A stretch of 64,000 bases of DNA from Gigantopelta aegis. Its lineage: Eukaryota > Mollusca > Gastropoda > Neomphalida > Peltospiridae. The position numbers and the translations under genes were made by a program. Positions 42,540 to 52,578 of this stretch are shown here, one piece after another (position 1 is the stretch's first letter; the number at the start of each line of letters is the position of its first letter). Location of the stretch: positions 98,189,851-98,253,850 of the forward strand of contig NC_054704.1 of the NCBI RefSeq assembly GCF_016097555.1, written 5' to 3'. The notes under the pieces were generated by a model. It was not told the origin of the DNA. It searched no databases and saw only the letters and a list, made by a program, of their open reading frames with translations.

Positions 42540-43500
42540 AGGGACATTCCTGAGTTTGCTGCAAGTTTTAAGATGTTATCGACTAACAGAGACTTTTCAC
42601 CGATTGTAATTACATATCAAATATATTTTTCTGCATAAAATATTAGTGGCTATGTATTAAACATGTTTCTGATCGTTCTAATATTTGTACTAGGTTAAAT
42701 TTCATTTTATTTCCTAAAATATTATTTGTAGACAAAATCCAGTTTGCGCTTCATACAATCTAATTAAAATTAGCTCCACAATCACTTGTGGATCTAACAC
42801 CAGCCAGTTGGAGCGCATGTCCACCAATCAAAACCTTACTTGCAGAATCCTGCCAGTGATTTAAAACTAACAACACTGCGTAGTCCCCAATGTCCAGGTA
42901 ACATTTCGTCTGTAAATAATAATTTAAATATTGACCAATCACACTTCGCCTTTTATAACGTTATTTTGGGAGCATACAAATTGTAAAAATATCGGGCGAG
43001 TCTATTTTAGTGGCCGCAGTACAGCGAACCATACCAATACGTACGGGGTGGGTTATCAGTCTTCAGTTTTACATTAAAAATTATTTATTTATTTATAAAA
43101 AAAAACCCAACTAAATCAGCCTTCAGTTTTACATTACAAATTATTTATTTTATAAAATAAAACATGTTTTAAGGCATTCGTAATTCACACGAAACATGTA
43201 TACCCTCAGAATAATTTGGAATGTTTTTAAATTATTTTTAAATCACTGGCAGGATTCTGCAAGTAAGGTTTTGATTGGTGGACATGAGCTCCAACTGACT
43301 GGTGTTAGATCCACATGTAATTGTGGAGCTAATTTTAATTAGATTGCGCTTCTTACAAGTATTAAGACGACTAGAAACACATTGAATATAGAAACACTGA
43401 TGTTCTAAACAAGAAAATATATTTAATATGCAAGTTTAATCGTACGAATATTTTATTTGTCGGAAACATCTTACAATGCAGCAAACTCAGGAATGTCTCT
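42540..43500. mobile_element. TTAA MITE with a nested Mutator-like MITE
   Basis: It is flanked by TTAA (42536-42539, 43501-43504), and its arms match 30033-30453. The insert at 42756-43346 splits it. Confidence 0.88.
42756..43346. mobile_element. Mutator-like MITE, copy 2, 591 bp
   Basis: It has the same CAATCTAATTAAAATTAG ends as 2971-3587. The 9-bp flanks are CGCTTCATA (42747-42755) and CGCTTCTTA (43347-43355), one mismatch. The left arm is shortened relative to copy 1 and the right arm is longer. Confidence 0.85.
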
Positions 43501-43504
43501 TTAA

Positions 43505-44470
43505 ATGATTCAATTCTGTAATGTAAATACAGCCGATATCTTGCTGACATATTTATTGATTTCTGTGGTATTTACAGACTAAACATCGCCGATATTGTGC
43601 TAAAAGGTTCATGTTGTTCTTGCAGTATGAACGACAAAACCATTAATATGTATCTCAGCACATGGGAGAGTCAAAATGACGTTTTTATTACATTGTATGG
43701 TACTTATTGGAATTCCAGTTTTGGATATCCTGATGTTTATAGAATCCTAGTACCGTGTTTCGAGTGTGGTAGTTCGACACATTCATTTAGGTTTGTGTGA
43801 AAAAGTGATTTAAAAGATAACAATTTCTCATTTCAGGGATCTCATCCCGGGCAATTTCCCATCAACTCTGAATCGTCTACTGGTACACAGTTAAGTGGTA
43901 AATGGAAGCTTATAAAAACCCAAAGTTCAAGATTCTCACCAAAAATAAAAAGATACTAAATGAACTTTAATTGAAACAAAATAAACGATCACTGATGAAA
44001 CAAAAGAATTCGAAACGTCGCGGATTTGTTAGGCGTGTTTTTGTTTGGTTGGTTGGGTTGTTTTTTTGTTGGGGGGGGGGGGGGGGGGGGGCGGGGAGCT
44101 ATGGCAAAGTAACTTACCCTTCAGTTTGCAACACACACCTGGCATCAGTTGCAGGAGAATATCGACTGTTTTTAAAGTGAAATGTACTTTGATTAAGGGA
44201 TAAAACGAATTAATCAACGGCGCCTTGGGATTATTGTTTTCTTCATAGCAGAATAACTCAATATTTTATTTCACACCGATATAGCAAATCAATGAAACTT
44301 GTTTGGTTCCTACATTTATTGATCGTCTGGAAGTAATCAGACCAATGCTATATGGTAATTTCATATACAAATCACAAACTAAATATAGTTTATTCGTCAT
44401 TACCATAGGAACCGGTAGTTAAAACATTACTATTTTGTTCTCCAAATGCTAGGAGATCGCGTATGAAGGA
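43505..44470. other. Anonymous stretch with poly-G (44071-44091)
   Basis: A 67-codon ORF at 43597-43800 (Cys-rich start) has no recognisable motif. Confidence 0.35.
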
Positions 44471-44471
44471 A

Positions 44472-44584
44472 AGATTAGTTAGTTTGTTTTGTTTAATGAC
44501 ACCACTAGAGCACATTGATTTATTAACCATCGGCTATTCGGTGTCAAACATTTGGTAATTTTGACATATTGTCTTACAGAGGAA
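44472..44584 (-). mobile_element. SINE-A 3' fragment, antisense
   Basis: In sense it reads GTTTGACACCGAATAGCCGA, then TAATAAATCAATGTGCTCTA, GTGGTGTCATTAAACAAAAC. The stem is GACACC/GGTGTC. It abuts the LINE 5'UTR. Confidence 0.8.
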
Positions 44585-44786
44585 ACGTGTACTGTAACCT
44601 CACCGTGGTGCAGGGGTGAAACATTCTCCTTGAGAATGGCTAATACAGTACAACTCCCCTTTTGGGGCGCCTTGTTTGCCGTGAGGTGCGACCCGTGAAA
44701 ATGGATGATGGGATCCTGGTGATTGAGTTGGGGCATACCTGCGGGTATGACTTCTGGCAATACATCACTTTGGCCCGGAGTTCAAA

Positions 44787-45312
44787 TAAACTGTCCTTCA
44801 CTGATGCCAGGAGGTTGGTGGAGACAGCAACACCTACAGTCGGTGACAAGTCATATGCAGCTGCAGCTGCTGCCAAAGTCGCCACTAAAAGTGTTGCGGT
44901 CAACACAGACCTCACTTGGCATTGTGATGAAGCCAAGTACAAGAAACTGTCTGATATTGAGAAGACGCAAAAACAGGTGCAAAAAGCAGCACAAAAACAA
45001 AAAATCACACCCCAGAAAAAGGAAATTGAAACTCAAGTGTCATTGGATTTTAAAAATCCACCAAATAGGTCGAGCACTAGTCTCCCTAAGACAGGCAATG
45101 ACACAAAGAAATCTCCAAAGAAAGCTACAGAAGTACTCTCTGGTAGGCTGAAAAAGATCGAATTACGTTCGGTCCCGATCAGCAATATGTATGATACTTT
45201 GGCTGATATCGGTGATGATGATATGGAGATTTCATCTCCAGATCATTGCCGATCACAAAGACCACCAGCAAAGCCAAAGATAAAACCCATACTTCCTCCC
45301 GATGGAAAATAA
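44787..45312 (+). pseudogene. LINE ORF1, C-terminal third
   Basis: It resumes at S-N-K-L-S-F-T-D-A-R-R-L-V-E-T-A, with an Ala run, a Lys/Gln-rich stretch and an acidic end (D-I-G-D-D-D-M-E-I). It terminates GATGGAAAATAA, overlapping the ORF2 ATG by 11 nt (45302-45312). The overlap occurs in both long copies, so ORF2 translation probably depends on ribosomes terminating on ORF1. An upstream ATG at 44701 keeps this frame open across the 5'UTR junction, so a short fusion peptide is possible. Confidence 0.75.
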
Positions 45313-48300
45313 AGTTATCCAGTGGAACTGTCGTGGGCTTAGGCCCAATTTTGATGAATTAAGTCTTCTAATTCAAAAGTATAATCCTCTTGCAGTGTGT
45401 CTTCAGGAAACTTTCCTGAAGGATACTGACAGTATTAACATCAGAGGATTTAATCTCTACCATAAATGTCAACAGAGTGAAAACAGAGCGTCTGGGGGCG
45501 TTTCCATTATTGTAAATGAAAACATTCCCCAGAGTGAAGTCATATTAAAGTCGACTTTACAAGCTGTGGCCGTAAAGGTCACGGCTCATAAAACTATTAC
45601 TCTCTGTTCAGTTTATTTACCCCCTCGAAACAATTACAATTTTAGCACTAGGGACTTTCAAGGTCTTCTTGATCAACTCCCTACTCCCTTTATTATCATG
45701 GGAGATTTTAATGCACACCACACTTTGTGGGGATGCGATGACATAAACACTAGAGGTAAACAATTAGAAGACTTAATTCTCAAAAATGACTTAATATTAC
45801 TTAATGATAAAAGTCATACATACTTTCATCCTGCAAGTGGTTCTTTCACATCCATTGATTTAACCCTTTGTAGTCCATCACTTTGTCTTGATTTCTCATG
45901 GAAAGTTTGTCCAGACCCTTGTGGTAGTGACCACTTTCCAGTTATTTTGGAGAATGATGGACCTCCATCACTTGAAAGAGTTCAGAGATGGAGGTTGACG
46001 GGGGCAAACTGGGATCAATTTCGGCATCTGTGCAGCACTCGACTGCAACAAACTGCCATGACTGGTGCCGATGATCCCATGTCTTTGTTCACCTCCATCT
46101 TGAAAGATATTGCAGAGGAAACTATTCCTAAGACTTCGGCAGTACCGAAGCGTTTCAATAAACCATGGTTCAATGAGACATGCAAAGATGCAATCAAAGA
46201 GCGAAACAGGACCCTCGAGAGGTTCAAACGCGAACCTACCGGGGATAACCTGAATAGTTATCGCATTGCTCGGGCAAAGGCTCGTAAAACTATCAGACAG
46301 AGTAAGAAATCATCTTGGAGAAATTATGTCTCCAAGTTGACTTCTCAAACATCTGTGAAATCTGTCTGGAATAGGATACGTAAAATCAAGGGAAAAGAAT
46401 CCAATAATACAGTTCGCCATTTGTCTGTCAATGACACGGATGTTACGTCTCATCGTGACATTGCCAATGCATTGGCAGACAGTTTCTCCCATAACTCCTC
46501 TTCTTCTTTCAGTACAGATGCTTTTACGTCTGTCAGAAATAGAGCTGAAAAGCAACCTATTAACTTTTCATCTGAAAATGTTGAAGTATACAACAGGCAC
46601 TTCTCTTTGGAGGAGTTGCAGGATGCTCTACGTAGAGCCCATGATACTTCGGTAGGACCAGATGAAATACATTATCAACTCTTAAAACACTTACCTGTAT
46701 CATCCTTAATGGTTCTATTAAATATCTTTAACAAAATCTGGACTTCGGGTGACTTTCCTTCTGATTGGAGAAAAGCCATTGTCATTCCTATTCCTAAGCC
46801 TGGTAAGGATCCAACAAATCCTACCAGTTATCGGCCTATTGCTTTGACAAGTTGCATTTGTAAAACCATGGAAAGAATGATCAACCGTAGACTTGTCTGG
46901 TATCTTGAGTCCCACAAATTGCTTACTAACGTGCAATGTGGGTTCAGGCCTAGACGTAGCACGGTCGATCATCTTGTTAGATTTGAAACGTTCTGTAGGG
47001 ATGCTTTTATCCATAACCAGCATTTGGTATCGGTCTTTTTTGACCTCGAGAAAGCTTATGATACCACGTGGAAGTATGGGATTTTGAAAGACCTCCATGG
47101 CATGGGCCTAAGAGGCCGTATGCCTGGCTTTATCTCAAATTTCTTACAGAATAGGTCTTTCAAGGTACGAGTGGGATCTACGTTATCCGATTCTCGCTCC
47201 CAAGAGATGGGTGTGCCTCAAGGTAGCATCCTGTCAGTAACTTTATTTTCCGTGAAAATTAACAGCATCATCCAGTGTTTAAAACCTGGCATTGATAGCT
47301 CGTTATATGTCGACGATTTTCAGATTTGCTACAGGTCGTCCAGTATGAGTATCATTGAACGTCAGTTGCAGCTTTGTTTGAATAAACTTCAACAATGGGC
47401 AACTGACAATGGATTTCGATTCTCAAAGTCAAAAACAGTCTGTATGCATATCTGCCAGAAAAGAGGTCACCATTTAGATCCACAGCTGTTTCTGGACAAA
47501 ACTCCGGTTCCAGTTGTGGAGGAGACCAAATTTCTGGGGGTTATTTTTGACAGGAGGCTATCTTTTGTTCCTCATTTACAGTATGTAAAAAAGAAGGGCT
47601 TAAAGGCCCTCAATATCTTAAAGGTTATTGGTAAGACTGAATGGGGAGCAGATCGAAAGGTTATGCTCCGACTTTATAGATCTTTAGTTCGGTCTAAACT
47701 TGATTATGGGTGCATTGTGTATGGGTCAGCACGTAAGTCTTACTTGCAAATGCTAGATCCTATACACAACCAGGGACTTAGGCTTTGTCTTGGTGCTTTC
47801 AAAACATCTCCTGTGGAGAGCTTGTACGTCGATGCACACGAACCTAGTTTGGGTGCTAGACGTGCAAAGCTTTCTCTGCAGTATGCTACAAAGATTAAAT
47901 CAATGCCAAAACATCCTGCACACAATGCGGTGTTTGATAATAAATATATGAAATTATTTGATGCGAAACCGAATGCGATTCGAACATTTGGTCTTCGCAT
48001 TAAGCAGTTTTTATCAGTTTCCAACATTGATTTAACAGACATTTTGGAAACGCCTTCATATTTTATTTTGCCACCTTGGTGTATCAAACCACCAAAAATT
48101 GTATTCGATCTTGTGCATCTAAAAAAAGATCGCACAGATGCAGTTATTTATAAACAACATTTCATGGAAATCCAAGAGCGGTACTGTGATTACATTCCTG
48201 TTTACACAGACGGATCACGGGATGGGAATTCGGTGGCTTGTGCTACAGTGTTTCCATCAGACACAATAATTTCCATGAGATTGCCCGATTCAGCATCAAT

Positions 48301-48832
48301 CTTTACTGCTGAAATTTGGGCAATCATTAAAGCCCTGGAACAGATTAAGGATTCATATGCATCCAAGTATATTATTTTTACAGACTCACTTTCGTGTCTT
48401 CAAGCTCTACAGTACATGAAATTGGAGCACCCCTTAGTTGGGATGGTGATACGAAAGTGTGTCTTTTTATCAATTGCCAATAAAGATGTTATACTTTGTT
48501 GGGTACCCAGCCATGTTGGCATTAGGGGTAACGAAAAGGCAGATGTTGCTGCCAAGTCTGCTTTGAACTTGCCCCGTGTCCATGTTGGTGTCCCCTACAG
48601 TGATTTTAAATTTCATATTAACCAATATATCTTTTCGACTTGGCAAGATGATTGGGACGGTGCGGTTGCGAATAAGCTTCATTCTGTCAAGGCAGTCCTG
48701 GGAGAGTGGCAGTCATCCTACAGGCGATGCAGGAAGGATGAAGTAGTCTTATGCCGTGCCCGCATCGGCCATACATATTTGACGCATTCATTTATTTTAA
48801 AGAAGGACCCTCCTCCTCAGTGTGAACACTGA
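45302..48832 (+). CDS. LINE ORF2 polyprotein: APE endonuclease, reverse transcriptase, RNase H
   Basis: 1176 codons are open from ATGGAAAATAAAG. The endonuclease spans ~1-216 with Asn9 (WNCRG), Glu36 (LQETF), Asp135/Asn137 (MGDFNAHH) and Ser-Asp-His 209-211. The RT spans ~440-740 with RPIALTS, QCGFRPRRSTVDHL, FFDLEKAYD (~578), GVPQGSILS and YVDDF (~668). A thumb/linker region follows. RNase H spans ~963-1085 with YTDGSRDGN, FTAEIWAI, FTDSLSCL and SHVGIRGNEKAD. It nicks DNA, copies LINE RNA by target-primed reverse transcription and may remove RNA. The last codons end Q-C-E-H-stop because 13 nt are missing, removing the C-terminal C-x2-C...H...C motif kept at 12405 and 26020. RNase H plus a CCHC ORF1 places it in the I group (I/Nimb-like); the clade is not certain. 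Confidence 0.93.
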   Translation: MENKVIQWNCRGLRPNFDELSLLIQKYNPLAVCLQETFLKDTDSINIRGFNLYHKCQQSENRASGGVSIIVNENIPQSEVILKSTLQAVAVKVTAHKTITLCSVYLPPRNNYNFSTRDFQGLLDQLPTPFIIMGDFNAHHTLWGCDDINTRGKQLEDLILKNDLILLNDKSHTYFHPASGSFTSIDLTLCSPSLCLDFSWKVCPDPCGSDHFPVILENDGPPSLERVQRWRLTGANWDQFRHLCSTRLQQTAMTGADDPMSLFTSILKDIAEETIPKTSAVPKRFNKPWFNETCKDAIKERNRTLERFKREPTGDNLNSYRIARAKARKTIRQSKKSSWRNYVSKLTSQTSVKSVWNRIRKIKGKESNNTVRHLSVNDTDVTSHRDIANALADSFSHNSSSSFSTDAFTSVRNRAEKQPINFSSENVEVYNRHFSLEELQDALRRAHDTSVGPDEIHYQLLKHLPVSSLMVLLNIFNKIWTSGDFPSDWRKAIVIPIPKPGKDPTNPTSYRPIALTSCICKTMERMINRRLVWYLESHKLLTNVQCGFRPRRSTVDHLVRFETFCRDAFIHNQHLVSVFFDLEKAYDTTWKYGILKDLHGMGLRGRMPGFISNFLQNRSFKVRVGSTLSDSRSQEMGVPQGSILSVTLFSVKINSIIQCLKPGIDSSLYVDDFQICYRSSSMSIIERQLQLCLNKLQQWATDNGFRFSKSKTVCMHICQKRGHHLDPQLFLDKTPVPVVEETKFLGVIFDRRLSFVPHLQYVKKKGLKALNILKVIGKTEWGADRKVMLRLYRSLVRSKLDYGCIVYGSARKSYLQMLDPIHNQGLRLCLGAFKTSPVESLYVDAHEPSLGARRAKLSLQYATKIKSMPKHPAHNAVFDNKYMKLFDAKPNAIRTFGLRIKQFLSVSNIDLTDILETPSYFILPPWCIKPPKIVFDLVHLKKDRTDAVIYKQHFMEIQERYCDYIPVYTDGSRDGNSVACATVFPSDTIISMRLPDSASIFTAEIWAIIKALEQIKDSYASKYIIFTDSLSCLQALQYMKLEHPLVGMVIRKCVFLSIANKDVILCWVPSHVGIRGNEKADVAAKSALNLPRVHVGVPYSDFKFHINQYIFSTWQDDWDGAVANKLHSVKAVLGEWQSSYRRCRKDEVVLCRARIGHTYLTHSFILKKDPPPQCEH

Positions 48833-49100
48833 CTGTGCGGCACATTTTGGTGGAGTGTGATCATCTCAAGCCGACAAGAAATGATATATTTGGCAACAGA
48901 AATGTTTTGGAATCATTTAAATTCCATCCAATGTTAATTGTAAAGTTTTTAAAACACTTTGACTTCTATACAAAATTTTAAGATATACTTAACTTGATTT
49001 TATATATTGTATTATACTTCCCCCCCCCCCCCCCCCACAGCTCCTTACACTGTGGTTTTACATGAGTGTATATAAATATGTTCATATACTTACCATTTGT

Positions 49101-49140
49101 GACACCCAATAGCCGATATGTATTTTTGTGCTGGGGTGTC
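49101..49140 (+). other. LINE 3' hairpin tail
   Basis: GACACCC (49101-49107) pairs with GGGTGTC (49134-49140), 26-nt loop beginning AATAGCCGATATG. GTTAAACAAA and CATT repeats follow. Confidence 0.75.
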
Positions 49141-49165
49141 GTTAAACAAACATTCAATCATTGCT

Positions 49166-49262
49166 ACATTTTTCCATTAGTCGCAAGGGATCTTTTATAT
49201 GCGTCATCCCACATACGGTCTTTGCTATACCAGCCGTGGTGCACTGTCGGGAACGAGAAATC
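49166..49262 (-). mobile_element. SINE-A fragment, antisense
   Basis: Sense-strand blocks GCATATAAAAGATCCCTTGC and GTGCACCACGGCTGGTATAG are the SINE body. Both head and tail are missing. Confidence 0.75.
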
Positions 49263-49489
49263 TGAAGGAAGGTAGGATGTATTTAATGACGTACAACGCC
49301 TTTTAATTACGGTTATATTATGGCGTCGAACATATGGTTAAGGACCACGACTCTTTACGATTAGTAGCAAGGCAGCACCCTACAGAATAGTACAAATCAA
49401 GGTATGTGTTGCACCAATTGTGGAGCAGTCTGGCTTGAAGAAATAGCCCAATTATGAGCGCCGCCGACAGAGATCGAACGTGTTACCTC
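49263..49489 (-). mobile_element. SINE-B, antisense, with head remnant
   Basis: In sense it has GTTCGATCTCTGTCGGCGGC as a B-box-like block, the body with CCTTGCTACTAATCG, CGACGCCATAATATAACCG, and an AATACATCCTACCTTCC tail. Confidence 0.75.
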
Positions 49490-49775
49490 TTGGTTTTGGA
49501 ATCTATCAAATTCCACCCAGAAGTAATTTTGAAGTTGTTAAAACAGTTTTATTTCTATACAGTTTTTAAATATACTTACGTTGACATATGTAATGTATTC
49601 TATTATACGTTTCCCAAAGCTCTTTACACTGTGTTTTACATACTTATACAATTTCTACTTTTTGATGGAAATAATCATATTGATGTACTTACCTTTGTTT
49701 GACACCTAATAGCCGATATCTAGCTTTTTGTGCTGGGGTGTCGTTAAACATCCATTCATTCATTCATTCATTCTT
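49489..49775 (+). mobile_element. LINE 3'UTR fragment with tail
   Basis: TTGGAATCTATCAAATTCCA marks the end of ORF2. The tail stem is GACACCT with GGGTGTC, then CATCCATTCATTCATTC. Confidence 0.8.
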
Positions 49776-49959
49776 TACCACTGCGCTACGTCCTTCCCAG
49801 AATTGGCTTTTGAAGACATTTTGTCCTACATCCGAAGTGGAGGGGTCGAGCTATTTATGATTTTGATCTTTGGATGGCTTCATGTAATTATGTAAAATGG
49901 ATGTAGGATAAAATATCATTGGCATCCAGAATTAGTTTTCCAATTTTAACGTGATACTG

Positions 49960-50195
49960 ACGTTTATTCTAAATTTTAATTTTATATATCTGTGATATTT
50001 GTATTTTAATTTTCTCTATCTGTGATATTTGTATTTTTGCACAGTTCTTTACACTTTGTTTTATTTGACACTTGAATTTTTATATTGATGTTGATCATCA
50101 CATTGTTTTTCCATTACCACAGTTTGACACCCAATAGCCGATGTATTTTTCGTGCTGGGATATCGTTAAACATTCATTCATTCATTCATTCAAAT
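49960..50195 (+). mobile_element. Short LINE derivative, 5'-truncated
   Basis: GTGATATTTGTATTTTTGCA, AGTTCTTTACACT and TGATGTTGATCATCACATTG match the elements at 37172 and 51236. TATCTGTGATATTTGTATTT is doubled. The tail stem is GACACCC with the altered GGGATATC. Confidence 0.75.
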
Positions 50196-50442
50196 GTCAA
50201 TGGTCAAATGGTCAGTGGGGGAAAAAACTATCAAAGTGGTACCAAGGTCAAAATGTCAACTTTCAGATTATACATAATTTGTAAAATAAAAAACACATCA
50301 TTTGACAGCACTAAACGTGTATATAATTTTCTAAACAACAGAACATAGGTGATGGAATAGTGTTTTTAAATACCAGTAACTTGATTGTTATGTCAAAATA
50401 GCTAATCAGCCATGCAACTAACAATGAAACATCCTTTAATTA

Positions 50443-50447
<5 letters not shown>
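50196..50447. other. Anonymous stretch
   Basis: No gene or repeat end was recognised. Confidence 0.35.

Positions 50448-50499
<52 letters not shown>
50448..50499. repeat. (AT)n microsatellite
   Basis: About 26 AT units directly 5' of a LINE copy. Confidence 0.9.
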
Positions 50500-50501
<2 letters not shown>

Positions 50502-51235
50502 TTGCAGCCCATGATACTCCAGATGAAATACATTATCGACTCTTAAAACACTTACCTGAATTATCCTTAATGGTTCTATTAAATATCTTTAACAAAATCT
50601 GAATTTCTGGTGACTTTTCCTTCTGATTGGACAAACGCCATTGTCATTCTATATCCAAGCCTGGTAAGGATCCAACAAATCCTACCAGTTATCGCCCCAT
50701 TGTTTTGACAAGTTGCATTTGTAAAACCATGGGAATAATTATCAACCGTAGACTTTTCTGGTATCTTGAGTCCCACAAATTGCTTACTAACGTGCAATGT
50801 GGTTTCAGGCCTAGACGTAGCATGGTCGATCATTTTGTTAGATTTGAAACGTTTTGTAGGGATGCTTTCATCGATAACCAGCATTTGGTATCGGTCTTTT
50901 TTTACCTCGTGAAAGCTTATGATACAACATGGAAGTGTGGGATTTTGAAACACCTCCATGGCATGGGTCTAAGGGGCCGTATATCTGACTTTATCTCAAA
51001 TTTATTTTAAAATAGGTCTTTCAAAATATGAGTGGGATCTACGTTATCTGATCCTAAGAGATGGGTGACCCTCAAGGTAGCATCCTGTCAACTTTATTTT
51101 CTGTGAAATTAACAGCATCACCCAGTGTTTAAAACCTAGTACGGATAGCTCGTTATATGTTGATGGTTTTCAGATTTGCTACATGTCGTCCGGTATGAGT
51201 ATCAATGAACGTCAGTTGCAGCTTTATTTGAATAA

Positions 51236-51483
51236 CCCCTGCAGGGGTGTAACATTCTCTTTGAGAATGGCCAATACAGCACAAATTGAAGTTTAGAGTA
51301 AAAGTCAGTATCTTATCTGTGATATTTGTAATTTTGCACAGTTCTTTACACTGATTTTATTTATATCTTGAATTTTTCTGTTGATGTTGATCATCGCCTT
51401 GTTTGTTTCCATTACCATAGTTTGACATCCAATAGCCGATGTATTTTTCGTGCTGGGGTGTCGTTAAACATTCATTCATTCAT
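51236..51483 (+). mobile_element. Short LINE derivative, complete, 248 bp, 11-bp duplication
   Basis: It starts CCCCTGCAGGGGTGTAACAT, includes GAATGGCCAATACAGCACAA from the LINE 5'UTR, then 3'UTR, hairpin (GACATCC with GGGTGTC) and CATT repeats. A perfect duplication TATTTGAATAA flanks it (51225-51235, 51484-51494), proving mobility of this coding-free form. It sits inside ORF2 of the decayed LINE. Confidence 0.9.
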
Positions 51484-52023
51484 TATTTGAATAAGCTCAA
51501 AAAATAGGCAGCTGACGAGGGATTTATATTCTCAAAGTCAAAAACCGTCTGTGTGCATATATCTACCAGAGGTCACCATTTAGATCCTCAGCTTTTTCTG
51601 GACTTTCTGGGAGTTATATTGTGTTCCTCATTTACAGTATGTTAAAAAGAAGGGCTTAAAGACTGAATGGGGGGGGGGGGGGGGGGGGGGAAATCGAAAG
51701 ATTATGCTCCGAATTGATAGATCTTTAGTTCGGTCTAAACTTTATTATAAGTGCATTGTGTATGGGTCAGCACGCAAGTCTTACTTGCAGATGCTATATT
51801 CTATACACATTCAGGGACTTAGGCGTTGTCTTGGTGCTGTCAAAACATATCCTTGTACGTCGATGCACACGAACCTAGTTTGGGTGCTGGACGTGCAAAG
51901 CGTTCTAAGTAGTATGCTACAAAGATTAAATCAATACCAAAACATCCTGCACATAATGCGGTATTTGATACCAAAATATATGAAGTTATTTGATCCGATG
52001 CCGAATGCGATTCGAACATTTGG

Positions 52024-52130
52024 GGTCGGATTTACGAAGCCTGTTTTTCTCAAACGTGAGTGTTTAAGCATCGTAAAATGTATATAGTTATGCGCGTGTA
52101 AGTCTTAAACAGGCTTTGTAAATTCGGCCC
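52024..52130. mobile_element. 107-bp MITE, 4-bp duplication
   Basis: The ends GGTCGGATTTACGAAGCCTG and CAGGCTTTGTAAATTCGGCC are inverted repeats, flanked by TTGG (52020-52023, 52131-52134). Removing it restores the LINE reading CATTTGGTCTT. Confidence 0.85.
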
Positions 52131-52322
52131 TTGGTCTTTGCATTAAGTAGTTTTTATCAGTTTCCAACATTGATGTAACAGACATTTTGGAAACACCTTC
52201 ATATTTTATTTTGACACCTTGGTGTATCAAACTACCAAAAATTGTATCCGATCTTGTGCATCTTAAGAAAGATCGCACAGATGCAGTTATTTATAAACAA
52301 CATTTCATGGAAATCCAAGAGG

Positions 52323-52578
52323 AAGGAACGAAGGAAATGTATTTAACGACGCACTCAACATTAGTTTAGGTTATATGGTTAAGGACCACACAGATATTGA
52401 GAGAGGAAACCCGCTGTCGCCACTTCATGGGCTATACTTTTCGATTAGCAGCAAGGGATCTTTTATATGCACAATCCCCCACAGACAAGATAACACATAC
52501 CACGGCAAATAGCCCAATGGGCCCACCGACGTGGATCGATCCCAGACCGACCGCGCATCTAGGGTCTACGTCCCACCT
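52323..52578 (-). mobile_element. SINE-B, near-complete, antisense, 13-bp duplication
   Basis: In sense: head ending GGTCGGTCTGGGATCGATCC (tRNA B-box-like), body with GATCCCTTGCTGCTAATCGA, a shortened tail and TTCCTTCGTTCC. The flanks GAAATCCAAGAGG (52310-52322) and GAAATCGAGGAGG (52579-52591) are a target duplication with three mismatches. RNA polymerase III would transcribe it from the tRNA-like head. The CGACGCC stem block is partly deleted here. Confidence 0.85.

Larger units (their letters stand above)
44588..49165 (+). mobile_element. Best-preserved I-group LINE copy (ORF2 open, ORF1 truncated)
   Basis: The 5'UTR start block (44588-44780) is joined to the C-terminal third of ORF1, then the full ORF2, 3'UTR with a C17 run (49020-49036), hairpin tail (49101-49140) and CATT-like repeats. 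Missing are most of the 5'UTR and the RNA-binding and zinc-knuckle part of ORF1 present at 6203-7440. It could supply reverse transcriptase but not a full ORF1 protein. Confidence 0.9.
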
